DNA of 64,000 bases from Xylophilus sp. GOD-11R (GCF_033546935.1 NZ_CP137854.1:1240001-1304000), one strand, 5' to 3'; shown: positions 40,072 through 51,047, numbered from the stretch's first letter. Translations and numbers: made by a program. The notes: generated by a model from the sequence alone, not told the origin.

Positions 40072-40746
40072 TCAGGCGGCCTCGACGATGCCGCCGGCGC
40101 TCAGGCGCAGGCGGCGGTCGGCGCGGGCCGAGGCGCTGTCGGCATGGGTGACCAGCACCAGCGCCGAGCCGTTGGCGCGGGCCTCGGCGATCAGCAGGTC
40201 CATCACCTGCGCTGCGGTGTCGGGGTCGAGGTTGCCGGTGGGCTCGTCGGCCAGCAGCAGCGCGGGTCGGTGGGCGAGCGCGCGGGCGATGGCCACGCGC
40301 TGCAGCTGACCGCCCGAGAGCTGCTGCGGCAGACGGTCACCCAGGCCTGCCAGGCCGACGGCGGCGAGCATCTCGGCCACCCGCGTCGTGCGTTTGGCCG
40401 GCGGCGTGCCGAGCAGCATCAGCGGCATCGCCACGTTCTGCGCCACGTCCAGATGCGGCAGCACATGAAAAGCCTGGAACACGAAGCCCACATGCTGTCG
40501 CCGCCACAGCGCGCGCGCGGTTTCGTCCAGGGCGTCGAGCCGGGTGCCGGCCGCCTGCACGCTGCCCTGGCTCCAGTGGTCCAGGCCGGCGAGGCAGTTG
40601 AGCAGCGTCGACTTGCCCACGCCCGAGGGGCCGACAATGGCGACGAATTCGCCGGGACGCACCTTAAAACTGACGTGCTCGAACACGGTCGAGTCGCCGT
40701 AGCGGCGGGCCAAGTCCTGCACCACGACGGCGTGGGGCTGACTCAT
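40072..40746 (-). CDS. LolD/MacB-type ABC transporter ATP-binding protein
   Basis: A 224-residue ATPase that powers the adjacent FtsX-like permease. Walker A is [18 protein letters not shown], the Q-loop region [20 protein letters not shown], the signature [32 protein letters not shown] (including Walker B), and the H-loop [22 protein letters not shown]. Its start overlaps the miaA stop (ATGA, 40743–40746), so it is translated as part of a longer operon that begins upstream with mutL or miaA. Confidence 0.94.
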   Translation of the reverse strand: MSQPHAVVVQDLARRYGDSTVFEHVSFKVRPGEFVAIVGPSGVGKSTLLNCLAGLDHWSQGSVQAAGTRLDALDETARALWRRQHVGFVFQAFHVLPHLDVAQNVAMPLMLLGTPPAKRTTRVAEMLAAVGLAGLGDRLPQQLSGGQLQRVAIARALAHRPALLLADEPTGNLDPDTAAQVMDLLIAEARANGSALVLVTHADSASARADRRLRLSAGGIVEAA

Positions 40747-41765
40747 GGGTGGACGGCTTCCAGCAGCGAATCGACCGTGGCGATGACGCGGGGCAGGGCG
40801 TCGGGCGCATCGGCCGGGACGATATGGCGCTGGGGCAGGCTGCGCAGCCAGGTGAACTGGCGCTTGGCCAGCTGCCGCGTCGCAGCAATGCCGCGCTCGC
40901 GCAGGCGGGCCAGGCCCTGCGTGGTCGGCGGATCGGCTTCGTCGAGGGCTTCCCAGGCCTGGCGGTAACCGACGCAGCGCATCGACGGCAGATCGGGCGA
41001 CAGGTCGCCGCGCCTGCGCAGGCGGCGCACCTCGTCGAGAAAGCCCAGGGCGAGCATCGCGTCGAAACGTTGTTCGATGCGGCGGTGCAGCCAGGCGCGG
41101 TCAGCGGGCTCCAGGGAAATCAGCGCGGCGGCGCAAGGCTCGCCAGGTTCGGCGGCCGCGCGTTCTGTGCGCTGATGGAAGTCGCTCAGCGGCCGGCCGG
41201 TGCTGCGCCACACCTCCAGTGCGCGCTGGATGCGCTGGCTGTCGTTGGGCGCCAGACGCTGCGCCGTGGGTGAATCGACCTGCGCCAGCTCGGCGTGCAG
41301 CGCGGGCCAGCCTCGTTCCAGGGCCTGCGCGTCGATGGCGGCCCGCACGTCGGCGTCAGCCGGTGGCATGGCGTCGAGTCCGTCGAACAGCGCCTTGAAG
41401 TACAGCATGGTGCCGCCGACCAGCAATGGCAAAGCGCCGCGCTCGCGGATCTCTGCGATGCAGCGCTGGGCATCGGCCACGAAGGCGGCGGCGCTGTAGC
41501 TGTGGGTCGGGTCGCGAATGTCGATCAGGTGATGGGGCGCTGCGGCGCGCTCGGCCGCGTCGGGCTTGGCGGTGCCGATGTCCATGTCGCGGTAGATCAG
41601 GGCCGAATCGACGCTGACGATCTCGACCGGAAAGCGGGGCGCCAGATGCTGCGCGATGGCGATCGCGGCGGCGGTTTTACCGGAGGCTGTCGGCCCGGCC
41701 AGGGAGATGACCGGCAAGGGGTGTCGCAGGGAAAAGGAAGCAGGATTCGTCGCGGCGCCGGGCAT
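40743..41765 (-). CDS. miaA: tRNA dimethylallyltransferase
   Basis: A 340-residue enzyme adding a dimethylallyl group to A37 of tRNAs that read codons starting with U. The P-loop is GPTASGKT (24–31), followed by [52 protein letters not shown] and [11 protein letters not shown], and near the end [13 protein letters not shown]. The mutL–miaA pairing is widely conserved; here a lipoprotein hydrolase gene separates them. The first 18 residues are an extension before the P-loop domain. Confidence 0.97.
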   Translation of the reverse strand: MPGAATNPASFSLRHPLPVISLAGPTASGKTAAAIAIAQHLAPRFPVEIVSVDSALIYRDMDIGTAKPDAAERAAAPHHLIDIRDPTHSYSAAAFVADAQRCIAEIRERGALPLLVGGTMLYFKALFDGLDAMPPADADVRAAIDAQALERGWPALHAELAQVDSPTAQRLAPNDSQRIQRALEVWRSTGRPLSDFHQRTERAAAEPGEPCAAALISLEPADRAWLHRRIEQRFDAMLALGFLDEVRRLRRRGDLSPDLPSMRCVGYRQAWEALDEADPPTTQGLARLRERGIAATRQLAKRQFTWLRSLPQRHIVPADAPDALPRVIATVDSLLEAVHP

Positions 41766-41809
41766 CGGCCGAGGTTAGCAGAGCGGGCGCGGCGCGCCGC
41801 CGGCCGGGG

Positions 41810-42733
41810 CTAGAGCGGCGCGGCCTGCGCGACGGTGCCGGCGTCGAGCGTGTTGAGCCCGAACAGGCCGTGCAGCGCGCGGCGGTACTGCGCTTCGCCC
41901 ACCGCGTTGGTGCTGTAGTGCGAGCCGCCCTGCACCAGCACGAATTGCTTGGGGCCGGGCGCGGCCTCGAAGAGGCGCTTGCCGAGCGCGGCCGGGATCA
42001 CGCTGTCGTCGGTGCCATGCACCACCAGCAGCGGCGCGTGGATGCGCTTGACCTTGTCGATGGACTCGAAGCGCTGGGTGATCAGCGCCGAGATTGGCAG
42101 CCAGCCCCACTTGAAGTTGCTCACCACGTCGGTGATGTTAGTAAAGGTGCCTTCGACGATGACGCCTGCAGCGTCGTCGATACCGGTGGCCAGGTCGATG
42201 GCGATGGCGCCGCCGAGCGAATGGCCGAAGACGTAACGGGAGCGGTCGGGGAAACGCTTGGCCAGCCATTGCCAGGCGGCGCGGGCGTCTTCGCGGGCGG
42301 TGTCTTCCGAGGGCAGCGCTTCGCTGCTCTTGCCGAAGCCGCGATAGTCGATGGCCAGCACCGAGAAGCCCATTTCCTGCATGCGGCGAATGCGGCCGGC
42401 GGAGCCCAGTACGTTCCAGCGCGCGCCGTGCAGGTAGAGCAGCACCGGCGGGCCGCCGGCGGTGTCGGTGGCGGTAGAGGAAACGGTGCGGGGAAGGTTT
42501 TCAGGCGTGGCGGCCGGCAGCCACAGGGCGTGCAGGCGGCCGGGGCCGGCTTCGGTTTCGGACTGGAAGTCGATCCAGACATCCTGCATGTCCGGCGCTT
42601 CCTGCACATTGCCCCAGGCCCGGTCGCTGGGCTGGAAGATCCACTCGCGTTGCTTGTAGTCCAGCGTCGAGCAACCCGCCAACACCGCCATGCCGACGGC
42701 AAAAGATGCGATGAACGGGCGGGTCTTTGTCAT
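41810..42733 (-). CDS. Lipoprotein alpha/beta hydrolase
   Basis: A 307-residue alpha/beta-hydrolase with a lipoprotein signal peptide (MTKTRPFIASFAVGMAVLAGCS, lipobox LAGC, Cys at about 21). The oxyanion region is LLYLHGARWNV, the nucleophile elbow GHSLGGA, the acid Asp in VHGTDDSVIP, and the base His in GGSHYSTN. The family includes esterases and thioesterases; the substrate is unknown. It sits between mutL and miaA on the same strand. The ATG at 42733 starts the signal peptide; the long open frame upstream runs inside mutL in another phase and is not used. Confidence 0.88.
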   Translation of the reverse strand: MTKTRPFIASFAVGMAVLAGCSTLDYKQREWIFQPSDRAWGNVQEAPDMQDVWIDFQSETEAGPGRLHALWLPAATPENLPRTVSSTATDTAGGPPVLLYLHGARWNVLGSAGRIRRMQEMGFSVLAIDYRGFGKSSEALPSEDTAREDARAAWQWLAKRFPDRSRYVFGHSLGGAIAIDLATGIDDAAGVIVEGTFTNITDVVSNFKWGWLPISALITQRFESIDKVKRIHAPLLVVHGTDDSVIPAALGKRLFEAAPGPKQFVLVQGGSHYSTNAVGEAQYRRALHGLFGLNTLDAGTVAQAAPL

Positions 42734-42900
42734 GTGGGTGATCGAGCGCTCGGTTGTGGAGAAGGTTCCGTCGTTAACGTCCGGGTACATGAATGGTGGA
42801 CATGAAACACCGAAAAAATTGCAACAGCCACGAAACGGTCGCGAAAACACGGCAACCGTTCGCCGCAGGCTTACGGGCGGCGCCGGGACGGTAAAAACCC

Positions 42901-44763
42901 TCAGCGACCGCGCAGGAATAGGCCGTCGAGCTCGCGGATGGTCAGCGCACGCCAGGTCGGTCGGCCATGGTTGCACTGGTCCGAGCGTTCGGTCGCTTCC
43001 ATCTGGCGCAGCAGCGCGTTCATTTCTTCGGCCGTCAACCGCCGGTTGGCGCGTACCGCGCCGTGGCAGGCCATGGTGCCCAGAAGCTCGTTGCGCGCGC
43101 GTTCGACGACGGTGCTGGCGTCGTGTTGCGCCAGTTCCGCAAGCACGCTTCGGGCCAGTTCCACCGCGTCGCCGTTCGCCAGGGTGGCGGGTACCGCGCG
43201 AACGGCCAGCGTACGCGGGGAAAAGGCGGTGACTTCCAGCCCCAGCGTGGACAGCACGACCGCATGCGTCTCCGCCGTGGCGACTTCCTGCGGCGTGGCG
43301 GCGAAGGTGGCCGGAATCAGCAAGGGCTGGCTGGCGATGCGGTCGCTGTCGAGTTGCGTCTTGAGCCGCTCGTAGACGATGCGCTCGTGCGCCGCATGCA
43401 TGTCGACCACGATCAGACCCTGGGCGTTTTCGGCCAGGATGTAGATGCCCTGCAACTGGGCGAGGGCGCGGCCGAGCGGCCATTCGCCGTCCGGCAGGGC
43501 CGGGGCGGCGGCCGGCGCGCCGATGGGCGCCGGTACCGGCGTGGGCTGCCACAAGGCGCCGAGCTCCTCGACACGAACGCCGTGGTTCTCGAGCCCCAGC
43601 CCGCGCTGGAACTGCGGCGCCGGGCCCCGCCAGGCCGCGTCGGAGGGCGCGAGACCGAAGCCGGGCGCCGGCACGCCGGGCGCAGGCGACGGCGACGGCG
43701 ACGGCGCAGTGGTCGGCAGCAGGTGCGACACGCCGGTCTCGGCCCCGGCACGCGGAGCCGCCAGGGCGTTTTCCACCGCATGGCGCACCGCCTGGTGAAC
43801 CTCGCGGCTGTCTCGAAAGCGCACCTCGATCTTGGTCGGGTGCACGTTGACGTCGATGCGCGTCGGGTCGACGCTCACGTGCAGCGCGTAGACCGGCTGG
43901 CGCTGGCCGTGCAGCACGTCTTCGTAGGCGCTGCGGGCGGCGTGGCCGATCACCTTGTCGCGCACGTAGCGACCGTTGACCCAGCAGTACTGCCAGTCCG
44001 AACGCGAACGCGCGGCGTCCGGCACGCCGGCGCGGCCGCGCACGGTGACACCGCCGCCGGCGTACTGCACCGCCACGGAGCGTTCGATGAAATCGTCGCC
44101 CAGCACGTCGGCAAGTCGGCGATCGTGCGCGGCGGTGTGCTCGCCCTCGCAACGCCGCCATTGCTCGACCAGCCGGCCCTCGTGCCAGATGGCGAACCCG
44201 ACGTCCGGTCGCGCCAGTGCGTGGCGGCGCACCGCCTCGATGCAGTGGGCGAGCTCGGTCGCGTCGGTCTTGAGGAACTTGCGCCGCGCCGGCGTGGCGA
44301 AGAAGAGTTCGCGCACTTCCACGGAGGTGCCCACGTTGCGCGCTGCCGGCCGCAGTTCGCCGCTGCGGCCGTCGAGCAGGAAGGCACTGGATTGCGCGGC
44401 GGTGCGCGACAGCAGCGAGAGCTCGGACACCGAGGCGATGGCGGCCAGTGCCTCGCCCCGGAAACCCATGGTGCCGACCGATTCGAGGTCGGCGAGGCTG
44501 GCGATCTTGCTGGTGGCGTGGCGGCGCAGCGCGACGGCGAGTTCGCTGTCCGGAATGCCGACGCCGTCGTCTTCCACCGCGATCATGCGCACGCCGCCCG
44601 CGAGCAGGCGCACGGTGATCTGGTTCGCGCCGGCGTCCAGGGCGTTGTCGACCAGCTCTCGCACCACCGAGGCCGGGCGCTCCACCACCTCGCCCGCGGC
44701 GATCTGGCTGATGAGTTCGTCGGGCAGTTCGCGAATGGGTCGTCGGTCGGCAGGCACGGTCAT
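42901..44763 (-). CDS. mutL: DNA mismatch repair protein MutL
   Basis: A 620-residue GHKL ATPase that links mismatch recognition by MutS to strand cutting. N-terminal motifs are ELPDELISQIAAGEVVERPASVVRELVDNALDAGA (motif I), VEDDGVGIPDSEL, TSKIASLADLESVGTMGFRGEALAAIASVSEL, and FVGT-type loops through VREFFATPARRKFLK-like RELFFATPARRKFLK. A Pro/Ala-rich linker (about 345–430) joins the C-terminal dimerisation domain, which keeps DMHAAHERIVYERLK. That is the DQHA-type metal motif with Met in place of Gln, as in several betaproteobacteria. The segment 42734–42900 after it has no gene. Confidence 0.97.
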   Translation of the reverse strand: MTVPADRRPIRELPDELISQIAAGEVVERPASVVRELVDNALDAGANQITVRLLAGGVRMIAVEDDGVGIPDSELAVALRRHATSKIASLADLESVGTMGFRGEALAAIASVSELSLLSRTAAQSSAFLLDGRSGELRPAARNVGTSVEVRELFFATPARRKFLKTDATELAHCIEAVRRHALARPDVGFAIWHEGRLVEQWRRCEGEHTAAHDRRLADVLGDDFIERSVAVQYAGGGVTVRGRAGVPDAARSRSDWQYCWVNGRYVRDKVIGHAARSAYEDVLHGQRQPVYALHVSVDPTRIDVNVHPTKIEVRFRDSREVHQAVRHAVENALAAPRAGAETGVSHLLPTTAPSPSPSPAPGVPAPGFGLAPSDAAWRGPAPQFQRGLGLENHGVRVEELGALWQPTPVPAPIGAPAAAPALPDGEWPLGRALAQLQGIYILAENAQGLIVVDMHAAHERIVYERLKTQLDSDRIASQPLLIPATFAATPQEVATAETHAVVLSTLGLEVTAFSPRTLAVRAVPATLANGDAVELARSVLAELAQHDASTVVERARNELLGTMACHGAVRANRRLTAEEMNALLRQMEATERSDQCNHGRPTWRALTIRELDGLFLRGR

Positions 44764-44890
44764 CGGCGCATTCTAGAAGTGCGGCCGATGGCCTCGCATG
44801 TCCCCATGCCGCACTCGTCCAGCGGGTTTTCCGGTAGCGGTCGTCGGCTAGAGTCGGCGCACCGAAAATATCAATGGGAGCCCCTACGCC

Positions 44891-45535
44891 GTGGATCTGC
44901 TGTACACGCTTCTGGATTTCATCCTTCACGTCGACAAGCACCTCGAGGCCTTCGTCGCGGCCTACGGCGCATGGATTTACGTCCTGCTGTTCATCATCGT
45001 GTTCGTCGAGACGGGCGTGGTGGTGATGCCTTTCCTGCCGGGCGACTCGCTGCTGTTCATCGTCGGCGCACTCGCCGGCGCCGGACTGCTCGACCTGCGC
45101 ATCGCGTTGCCGGTGCTGCTGGTGGCGGCTATCGCGGGCGACCAGTGCAATTACATGATCGGCCGCAAGCTGGGACCCAAGGTTTTCGGCTGGGAAGACT
45201 CCCGCTTCTTCAATCGCAAGGCCTTCAACCAGGCACATGCTTTCTACGAAAAATATGGAGGCGTCGCGGTGATCGCCGCGCGCTTCATGCCCTTCATTCG
45301 AACCTTTGCACCCTTCGTGGCGGGCGTGGCCGAAATGAATCGCGCCCGCTTCACGTTGTTCAACGTGGCGGGCGCGGTGCTGTGGGTGGTCGGCCTGGGC
45401 CTGGCGGGTTACTTCTTCGGCAACCTCGACTGGGTCAAGTCGAACCTGGAAAAAATCATCTGGGCGTTGATCCTGGTGCCGAGCGCGTTGGCCGCGTTCG
45501 GCGCCTGGCGTTCAGGCCGGGCCAAGCCGGCCTGA
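44891..45535 (+). CDS. DedA-family membrane protein
   Basis: A 214-residue inner-membrane protein of the DedA/SNARE-associated family, implicated in undecaprenyl-phosphate or phospholipid flipping and proton-motive-force upkeep. Signatures are FVETGVVVMPFLPGDSLLFIVGALA, AIAGDQCNYMIGRKLG, and the AARFMPFIRTFAPFVAGVAEM motif with the essential arginines. The start is GTG at 44891. It is divergent from mutL across 127 bp and converges on the glycine-zipper lipoprotein gene. Confidence 0.93.
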   Translation: MDLLYTLLDFILHVDKHLEAFVAAYGAWIYVLLFIIVFVETGVVVMPFLPGDSLLFIVGALAGAGLLDLRIALPVLLVAAIAGDQCNYMIGRKLGPKVFGWEDSRFFNRKAFNQAHAFYEKYGGVAVIAARFMPFIRTFAPFVAGVAEMNRARFTLFNVAGAVLWVVGLGLAGYFFGNLDWVKSNLEKIIWALILVPSALAAFGAWRSGRAKPA

Positions 45536-45545
45536 CGCGCCATCA

Positions 45546-45755
45546 TCAACGGCGGCGACCGACCTCGTTGCCGATGAGCGCACCGGCGGCAGCGCCACCC
45601 ACGGTGCCGACCGTGCCACCGAACAGTGCATTGCCGGCGACACCGCCCGCCACGGCGCCGACACCGGTGCCGACTTGCTGATTGCTCATGCCGGCACAGC
45701 CGCTGAGGCTGATGACGGCGGCTGCGACTGCTGCGAGGAGGATCTTCGTCTTCAT
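45546..45755 (-). CDS. Glycine-zipper outer-membrane lipoprotein (OsmB-like)
   Basis: A 69-residue lipoprotein. The signal peptide MKTKILLAAVAAAVISLSGC has lipobox LSGC, with the lipidated Cys at about 20. The mature part is a glycine zipper, GTGVGAVAGGVAGNALFGGTVGTVGGAAAGALIGNEVG, of the kind that inserts into or spans membranes. OsmB-like proteins are stress-induced. The ATG at 45755, with AAGGTG upstream, was preferred to a GTG three codons earlier. Confidence 0.88.
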   Translation of the reverse strand: MKTKILLAAVAAAVISLSGCAGMSNQQVGTGVGAVAGGVAGNALFGGTVGTVGGAAAGALIGNEVGRRR

Positions 45756-45831
45756 TGGGTTCACCTTTGGTCTGTTGCGAATTCAGGCTTTCGAAACCTG
45801 TGTAAGCAATCTAAAAAGGTGAGGCCATGCA

Positions 45832-45847
45832 CCATGTAGGAACATGG
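45832..45847. promoter_or_regulatory. Short perfect inverted repeat upstream of the glycine-zipper gene
   Basis: CCATGT and ACATGG flank AGGA, about 77 bases upstream of the start codon. It may be an operator. The short length makes it weak evidence alone. Confidence 0.3.
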
Positions 45848-45906
45848 CACCGATGCCTGTCGTCGGATGGGGCGCATGGGCGCCGGCCGGTAACCGGCTT
45901 GGAGCA

Positions 45907-47355
45907 TCAGAGCGTGCGGCTTCGCGCCAGCGGCGGGTTGCGCGCGAAATAGCCGTGGATGCCCTTGAGCAGGGCGTCGGCCATGCGCACCTGGTAGGCC
46001 GGGTCGCGCAGTTTTTCTTCTTCCTCGGGATTGCTGATGAAGGCGGTCTCGACCAGCACGCTCGGGATGTCCGGCGCCTTGAGCACCGCGAACCCGGCCT
46101 GTTCCACGCTGCCCTTGTGCAGACGGCCCAGGCCTCCGATCTGGCGCAGCAAGGCACTGCCGAGCTTCAGGCTGTCGTTGATCTGCGCGGTGGTGCTCAT
46201 GTCGAGCATGGCGCGCGCCACGTGGGCGTCCTGCGCCTTCACATTCAGGCCGCCGACGAGGTCGGAGGCGTTCTCCTTGCTGGCCATCCAGCGCGCGGTC
46301 GCGCTGGAGGCGCCGCCCTGGCTCAGGGCGAACACGCTGGCGCCTTGCGCGGCGGGCGTGGTGAAAGCGTCGGCGTGAATGCTGAGGAACAGGTCGGCCT
46401 GCACCCGGCGAGCCTTCTCGACCCGCTGGCCGAGCGGCACGAAGAAGTCGGCGTCGCGCGTGAGAAACGCGCGCATCGGGTTGCCGCCGACGCTGCTGGC
46501 ATTGATGCGGTCGCGCAGCAGGTGGGCGATGCGCAGCACCACGTCTTTCTCATGGGTGCCGGAAGGCCCGGTCGCGCCCGGGTCTTCGCCGCCGTGGCCG
46601 GGGTCGATGGCCACGATGATGATGCGGTCGGTGCGGGTGCTGCTGGGCAGCGGCGCGCCGGGCTTGAGCGGCGCAGGCGGCGGTGCGGCGGCCAGCACCG
46701 GCGGCATCGGTGGCAGCGGCGTGGCGGGGCGTTGGCCCGGCGATGTGTTGGCGGGTGTGTTCGGCGCGGGCTTTTCGGCCTGGCGCGCGATGAGCTCGCC
46801 CAGCGGGTCGGCCGCCACCGGTGGCGCACCAGGCGGTGCGGCGGCCAGCGCGTCGCGCAAGCGGCCGGCGATGAGTTCTTCGAGCGGATCGACCGCCTCG
46901 GCCGGGTACAGGTCGAACACCAGCCGGTGCCGGTAGGCGGCCACCGGCGGCAGCGTAAAGACCTGCGGCCGGGCCGCCTGCTTCAGGTCGATCACCAGGC
47001 GCACCACGTTCGGAGCGTTCTGGCCGACCCGCACGCCGGAGATGAAGGGGTCGTCGGACTTCACCTTGGACACCAGCTCGCGCAAGGCCGGGTCGAGGTC
47101 GATGCCTTCGATGTCGACCGCCAGGCGCGGCGGGCTGGTCACGAAGATCTGCTTGGTGGTCAGCGAGGCGTCCGACTCGATGGTGACCCGCGTGTATTCG
47201 GTCGCGGGCCAGACGCGCACCGCGAGGATGCTCGCGCCGCGCGCGATCTGGGCGCTGCCGAGCATCAGCAGCACAGTGCCGGCACGCAGCGCGCCGCGAC
47301 GGGTGAGGGCGGCCGGTCCGCCGGGGGCGGCGCGGGTGGGGCGTTGGCGTTTCAT
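45907..47355 (-). CDS. amiC: N-acetylmuramoyl-L-alanine amidase AmiC
   Basis: A 482-residue periplasmic zinc amidase that splits daughter-cell peptidoglycan. The N-terminal signal contains a twin-arginine stretch, LTRRGALRAGTVLLMLG, ending ARGA. Next is an AMIN domain (RVTIESDASLTTKQIFV… PPRLAVDIEGI), then a Pro/Ala-rich linker of about 80 residues, and the Amidase_3 domain with IVAIDPGHGGEDPGA (zinc His), THEKDVVLRIAHLLRD, LFLSIHADAF (zinc His) and VLVETAFISNPEEE (catalytic Glu). The ATG at 47355 overlaps the tsaE stop (ATGA). Confidence 0.96.
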   Translation of the reverse strand: MKRQRPTRAAPGGPAALTRRGALRAGTVLLMLGSAQIARGASILAVRVWPATEYTRVTIESDASLTTKQIFVTSPPRLAVDIEGIDLDPALRELVSKVKSDDPFISGVRVGQNAPNVVRLVIDLKQAARPQVFTLPPVAAYRHRLVFDLYPAEAVDPLEELIAGRLRDALAAAPPGAPPVAADPLGELIARQAEKPAPNTPANTSPGQRPATPLPPMPPVLAAAPPPAPLKPGAPLPSSTRTDRIIIVAIDPGHGGEDPGATGPSGTHEKDVVLRIAHLLRDRINASSVGGNPMRAFLTRDADFFVPLGQRVEKARRVQADLFLSIHADAFTTPAAQGASVFALSQGGASSATARWMASKENASDLVGGLNVKAQDAHVARAMLDMSTTAQINDSLKLGSALLRQIGGLGRLHKGSVEQAGFAVLKAPDIPSVLVETAFISNPEEEEKLRDPAYQVRMADALLKGIHGYFARNPPLARSRTL

Positions 47356-47858
47356 GGCTGCTGATTTGGTTGCGACGGGCTCGACGCGTCGGCGGCGGCC
47401 AGTCGGCGCAGCATGGCGGCGCCTAGGGTGGTGTTGGCGGTGACGAGCACCTGGCGGGCGTCGTCTTCGGGGCCGCTGCTGATGGCGATGTCGAGGTCGG
47501 GCCGCGGCAGCACGCCTTCGGCCTTTTCTGGCCATTCGGCAAGCTTGAGCCCCGGGCTGGCGAAGATGTCGCGAAAGCCCGCATCCTCCCATTCGCGGGG
47601 GTCGTCGAAGCGATAGAAGTCGAAATGCCAGACGGGCCAGCCCACCCCGTCGGCGGCGGCCTCGTGCGGCTCCACCACCGCGTAGGTCGGGCTCTTGATG
47701 CGGCCGGCCACGCCGAGGGCGCGCAGCAGATGGCGCACGAAGGTGGTCTTGCCGGCGCCGAGGTCGCCGTGCAGGGCGATGAAGGCATCGCGCACCTCGG
47801 CCATGGCGGCCAGCCGGGCAGCGAAAGCCTGGGTGTCGCCCTCGTCGGCCCAGGCCAT
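47352..47858 (-). CDS. tsaE: tRNA threonylcarbamoyladenosine biosynthesis ATPase TsaE
   Basis: A 168-residue P-loop protein required for t6A37 synthesis on ANN-decoding tRNAs together with TsaB, TsaC and TsaD. Motifs are ALHGDLGAGKTTFVRHLLRALG (Walker A), IKSPTYAVVEPH and the HFDFYRFDDPREWEDAGF stretch, followed by KLAEWPEKAEG. The C-terminal extension is Ala/Ser/Pro rich. The ATG at 47858 is the first good start; the frame stays open upstream into queG antisense. The stop overlaps the amiC start, an arrangement conserved in betaproteobacteria. Confidence 0.95.
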   Translation of the reverse strand: MAWADEGDTQAFAARLAAMAEVRDAFIALHGDLGAGKTTFVRHLLRALGVAGRIKSPTYAVVEPHEAAADGVGWPVWHFDFYRFDDPREWEDAGFRDIFASPGLKLAEWPEKAEGVLPRPDLDIAISSGPEDDARQVLVTANTTLGAAMLRRLAAADASSPSQPNQQP

Positions 47859-47897
47859 GAGCAGGGTGAGGGGCGTTCCGGTTCCTACAATCCCGGG

Positions 47898-48977
<1,080 letters not shown>

Positions 48978-48998
<21 letters not shown>

Positions 48999-49889
48999 CA
49001 GCGCGAAGGGCAGGCTGATCACGCCGGCGATCGTCGACAGCGTTACCAGCCCGGCTACGTACGGCCCGTTGTAGCCCATGCGCGCGGCCAGCACGTAGCA
49101 GCTCGACGCGGTGGGCAGCGCCGAGAACATCAGCAGCACCTTGGCTTGCGTCGGCTCCAGCCGCAGCAGGTGGGCGAAGCCCACGGCGGCCAGCGGCGAG
49201 ACGAGGTGCCGGATCAGCAGCATCGCGCTGCCCAGCAGCATGCCGCCCGACATGGCCGAGAACTGCATGCCGGCGCCCGCGCACAGCAGCCCCAGCGCCA
49301 GCGCTGCCGCGCCGATGCGCGACACCGCCGGGGCGATCAGGTCCGGAATGGAAAAGCCCGCGAAGTTGAAGGCCAGCGCCGCGCAGGTGCCCACGATGAG
49401 CGGATTGCGCGCCAGCGACGCCAGCACGCCATGCCCGCCCTGCCGCGCCATGGGCCAGACCGCGGCGATGTTGTAGAGCGGCACGCCGACACCGATCAAC
49501 ACGGCGATCGCCTGGCCGCCCGCCGGGCCGGCGAGACGCTCAGCCAAGGCCAGCGCCACGTAGGAGTTGAACCGGAACGCCACCTGCGCACTGGCGGCGG
49601 CGTCGCGCCGGTCGACATGGCGGCCGAGCCAGGGCAGGTGCGGCACCGCATAAGCCAGCGCGATGCCGACCAGGCCGGTGAGCACGCCGGCGCAGACCAT
49701 GCCGGAGGCAGCGCGCAATTCCAGCGGGCTCTTGGCGATCGACTGGAACAGCAGAACAGGGAAAAGAAAGTAATAGACCAGGGTTTCGGCCTGTTGCCAC
49801 AACGGACGGCCAAGGCCTGTAAACCGGCAAAGCAGATAACCGCAAAGGATGAGCGAAAAATCAGGAAAAAGGAGCTGCGCGTAATTCAC
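48978..49889 (-). CDS. AEC-family (auxin efflux carrier-like) transporter
   Basis: A 303-residue membrane protein with about ten hydrophobic segments in the inverted-repeat arrangement of the auxin efflux carrier family. Typical features are LSLILCGYLL-like FSLILCGYLLCRF at the N-terminus, VYYFLFPVLLFQSIAKSP, and the later ALALGLLCAGAGMQF and LLMFSALPTASSCYVLAARMGYN. Bacterial relatives such as MdcF carry malonate or other organic acids; the substrate here is not indicated by neighbours. It overlaps the queG end. Confidence 0.9.
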
Positions 49890-50021
49890 CGATCGAGGAT
49901 ATCAGCGGTTTCCTCCGGGTTTTCCCCAGGGCGAGCACTCACATGGATCTATCGAGGAGCATTTAATCCCGATTAGCATTCCCTCTCGATTTCATCTACC
50001 GGCATATCAGGAGGAGATTCC

Positions 50022-50996
50022 ATGCACCGACGACAACTTGCCGCGTTTGCCGGCCTCATGCTCGCAGCGGCAAGCTCGGGCGCATTCGCCCAAAGCACCT
50101 ATCCGAACAAGCCGATCCACCTGGTGGTTCCGTTTGCGCCGGGTGGTACGACCGACATCATCGCCCGCGTGGTGGCCGACCCGCTGAGCCGGGTGCTGGG
50201 ACAGCCGGTGCTGGTCGAGAACAAGGCCGGCGGCGGTGGCTTGGTGGGCGCGCAGGACACCGTGCGGTCGGCACCCGATGGTTATTACCTGGGCCTGGCG
50301 ACGGTGTCGAGCACAGCCTCGGCGCCGGCGATCAATCCCAAGACGCCTTACAACCCCATCACCGATTTCACCCCGATCATCAACATCGCGGCCACGCCGA
50401 ACATCATCGCGGTCAACCCCTCCTTTCCGGCCAAGGACTATGCGGCCTTCGCTGCCGAATTGAAGAAGTCGCCGGGCAAGTATTCGTACGCCACCTCGGG
50501 CACCGGCGGCATCGGCCACCTGCTGATGGAGCTCTACAAAAGCCTGACCGGCACCTTCGTCACCCACATTCCCTATCGTGGTGCCGGCCCGGCGCTCAAC
50601 GACGTGGTGGCCGGCCAAGTGCCGATGATCTTCGACAACCTGCCCTCGGCCCTGCCGTTCGTGAAGGAAGGACGCCTGGTGCCCATCGTGGTGTCGGCGC
50701 CGCAGCGCCTGGCGGCATTGCCCAATGTGCCGACCTTCAAGGAAGTCGGCCTGGAGCCGGTCAACCGCCTGGCTTATTACGGCATCCTCGGCCCCAAGAA
50801 CATGCCCAAGGAAATCGTCGACAAGATCAATGCCGGCGTGAAGAAAGTGCTGGAAGATCCGGCGGTGCGCAAGCGCATCGAAGACACCGGCTCGCTGATC
50901 GTCGCCAACACGCCCGAGCAGTTCGCCGCCGAAATCAAGGCCGAATTCGATATCTACAAGAAGGTGGTGCAGACCCAGAAACTCACCCTGGACTGA
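50022..50996 (+). CDS. Bug-family periplasmic binding protein
   Basis: A 324-residue Bug protein with signal peptide (MHRRQLAAFAGLMLAAASSGAFAQ, cleavage near 24). The signature YPNKPIHLVVPFAPGGTTDIIARVV and then THIPYRGAGPALNDV, VGLEPVNRLAYYGILGPKNMPK follow. A good ribosome site (AGGAGGA) precedes the ATG. It is monocistronic, with an intrinsic terminator just after the stop, and no transporter membrane subunit nearby. The ligand is unknown. Confidence 0.93.
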   Translation: MHRRQLAAFAGLMLAAASSGAFAQSTYPNKPIHLVVPFAPGGTTDIIARVVADPLSRVLGQPVLVENKAGGGGLVGAQDTVRSAPDGYYLGLATVSSTASAPAINPKTPYNPITDFTPIINIAATPNIIAVNPSFPAKDYAAFAAELKKSPGKYSYATSGTGGIGHLLMELYKSLTGTFVTHIPYRGAGPALNDVVAGQVPMIFDNLPSALPFVKEGRLVPIVVSAPQRLAALPNVPTFKEVGLEPVNRLAYYGILGPKNMPKEIVDKINAGVKKVLEDPAVRKRIEDTGSLIVANTPEQFAAEIKAEFDIYKKVVQTQKLTLD

Positions 50997-51015
50997 GCCC
51001 GCACAACGATTTTGC

Positions 51016-51047
51016 AAAAGCCGCGGCCCGCCAGGCCGCGGCTTTTT
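51016..51047 (+). terminator. Rho-independent terminator after the Bug-protein gene
   Basis: AAAAGCCGCGGCC (51016–51028) pairs with GGCCGCGGCTTTT around a five-base loop and runs into TTTTT. Located 19 bases after the stop. Confidence 0.92.
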
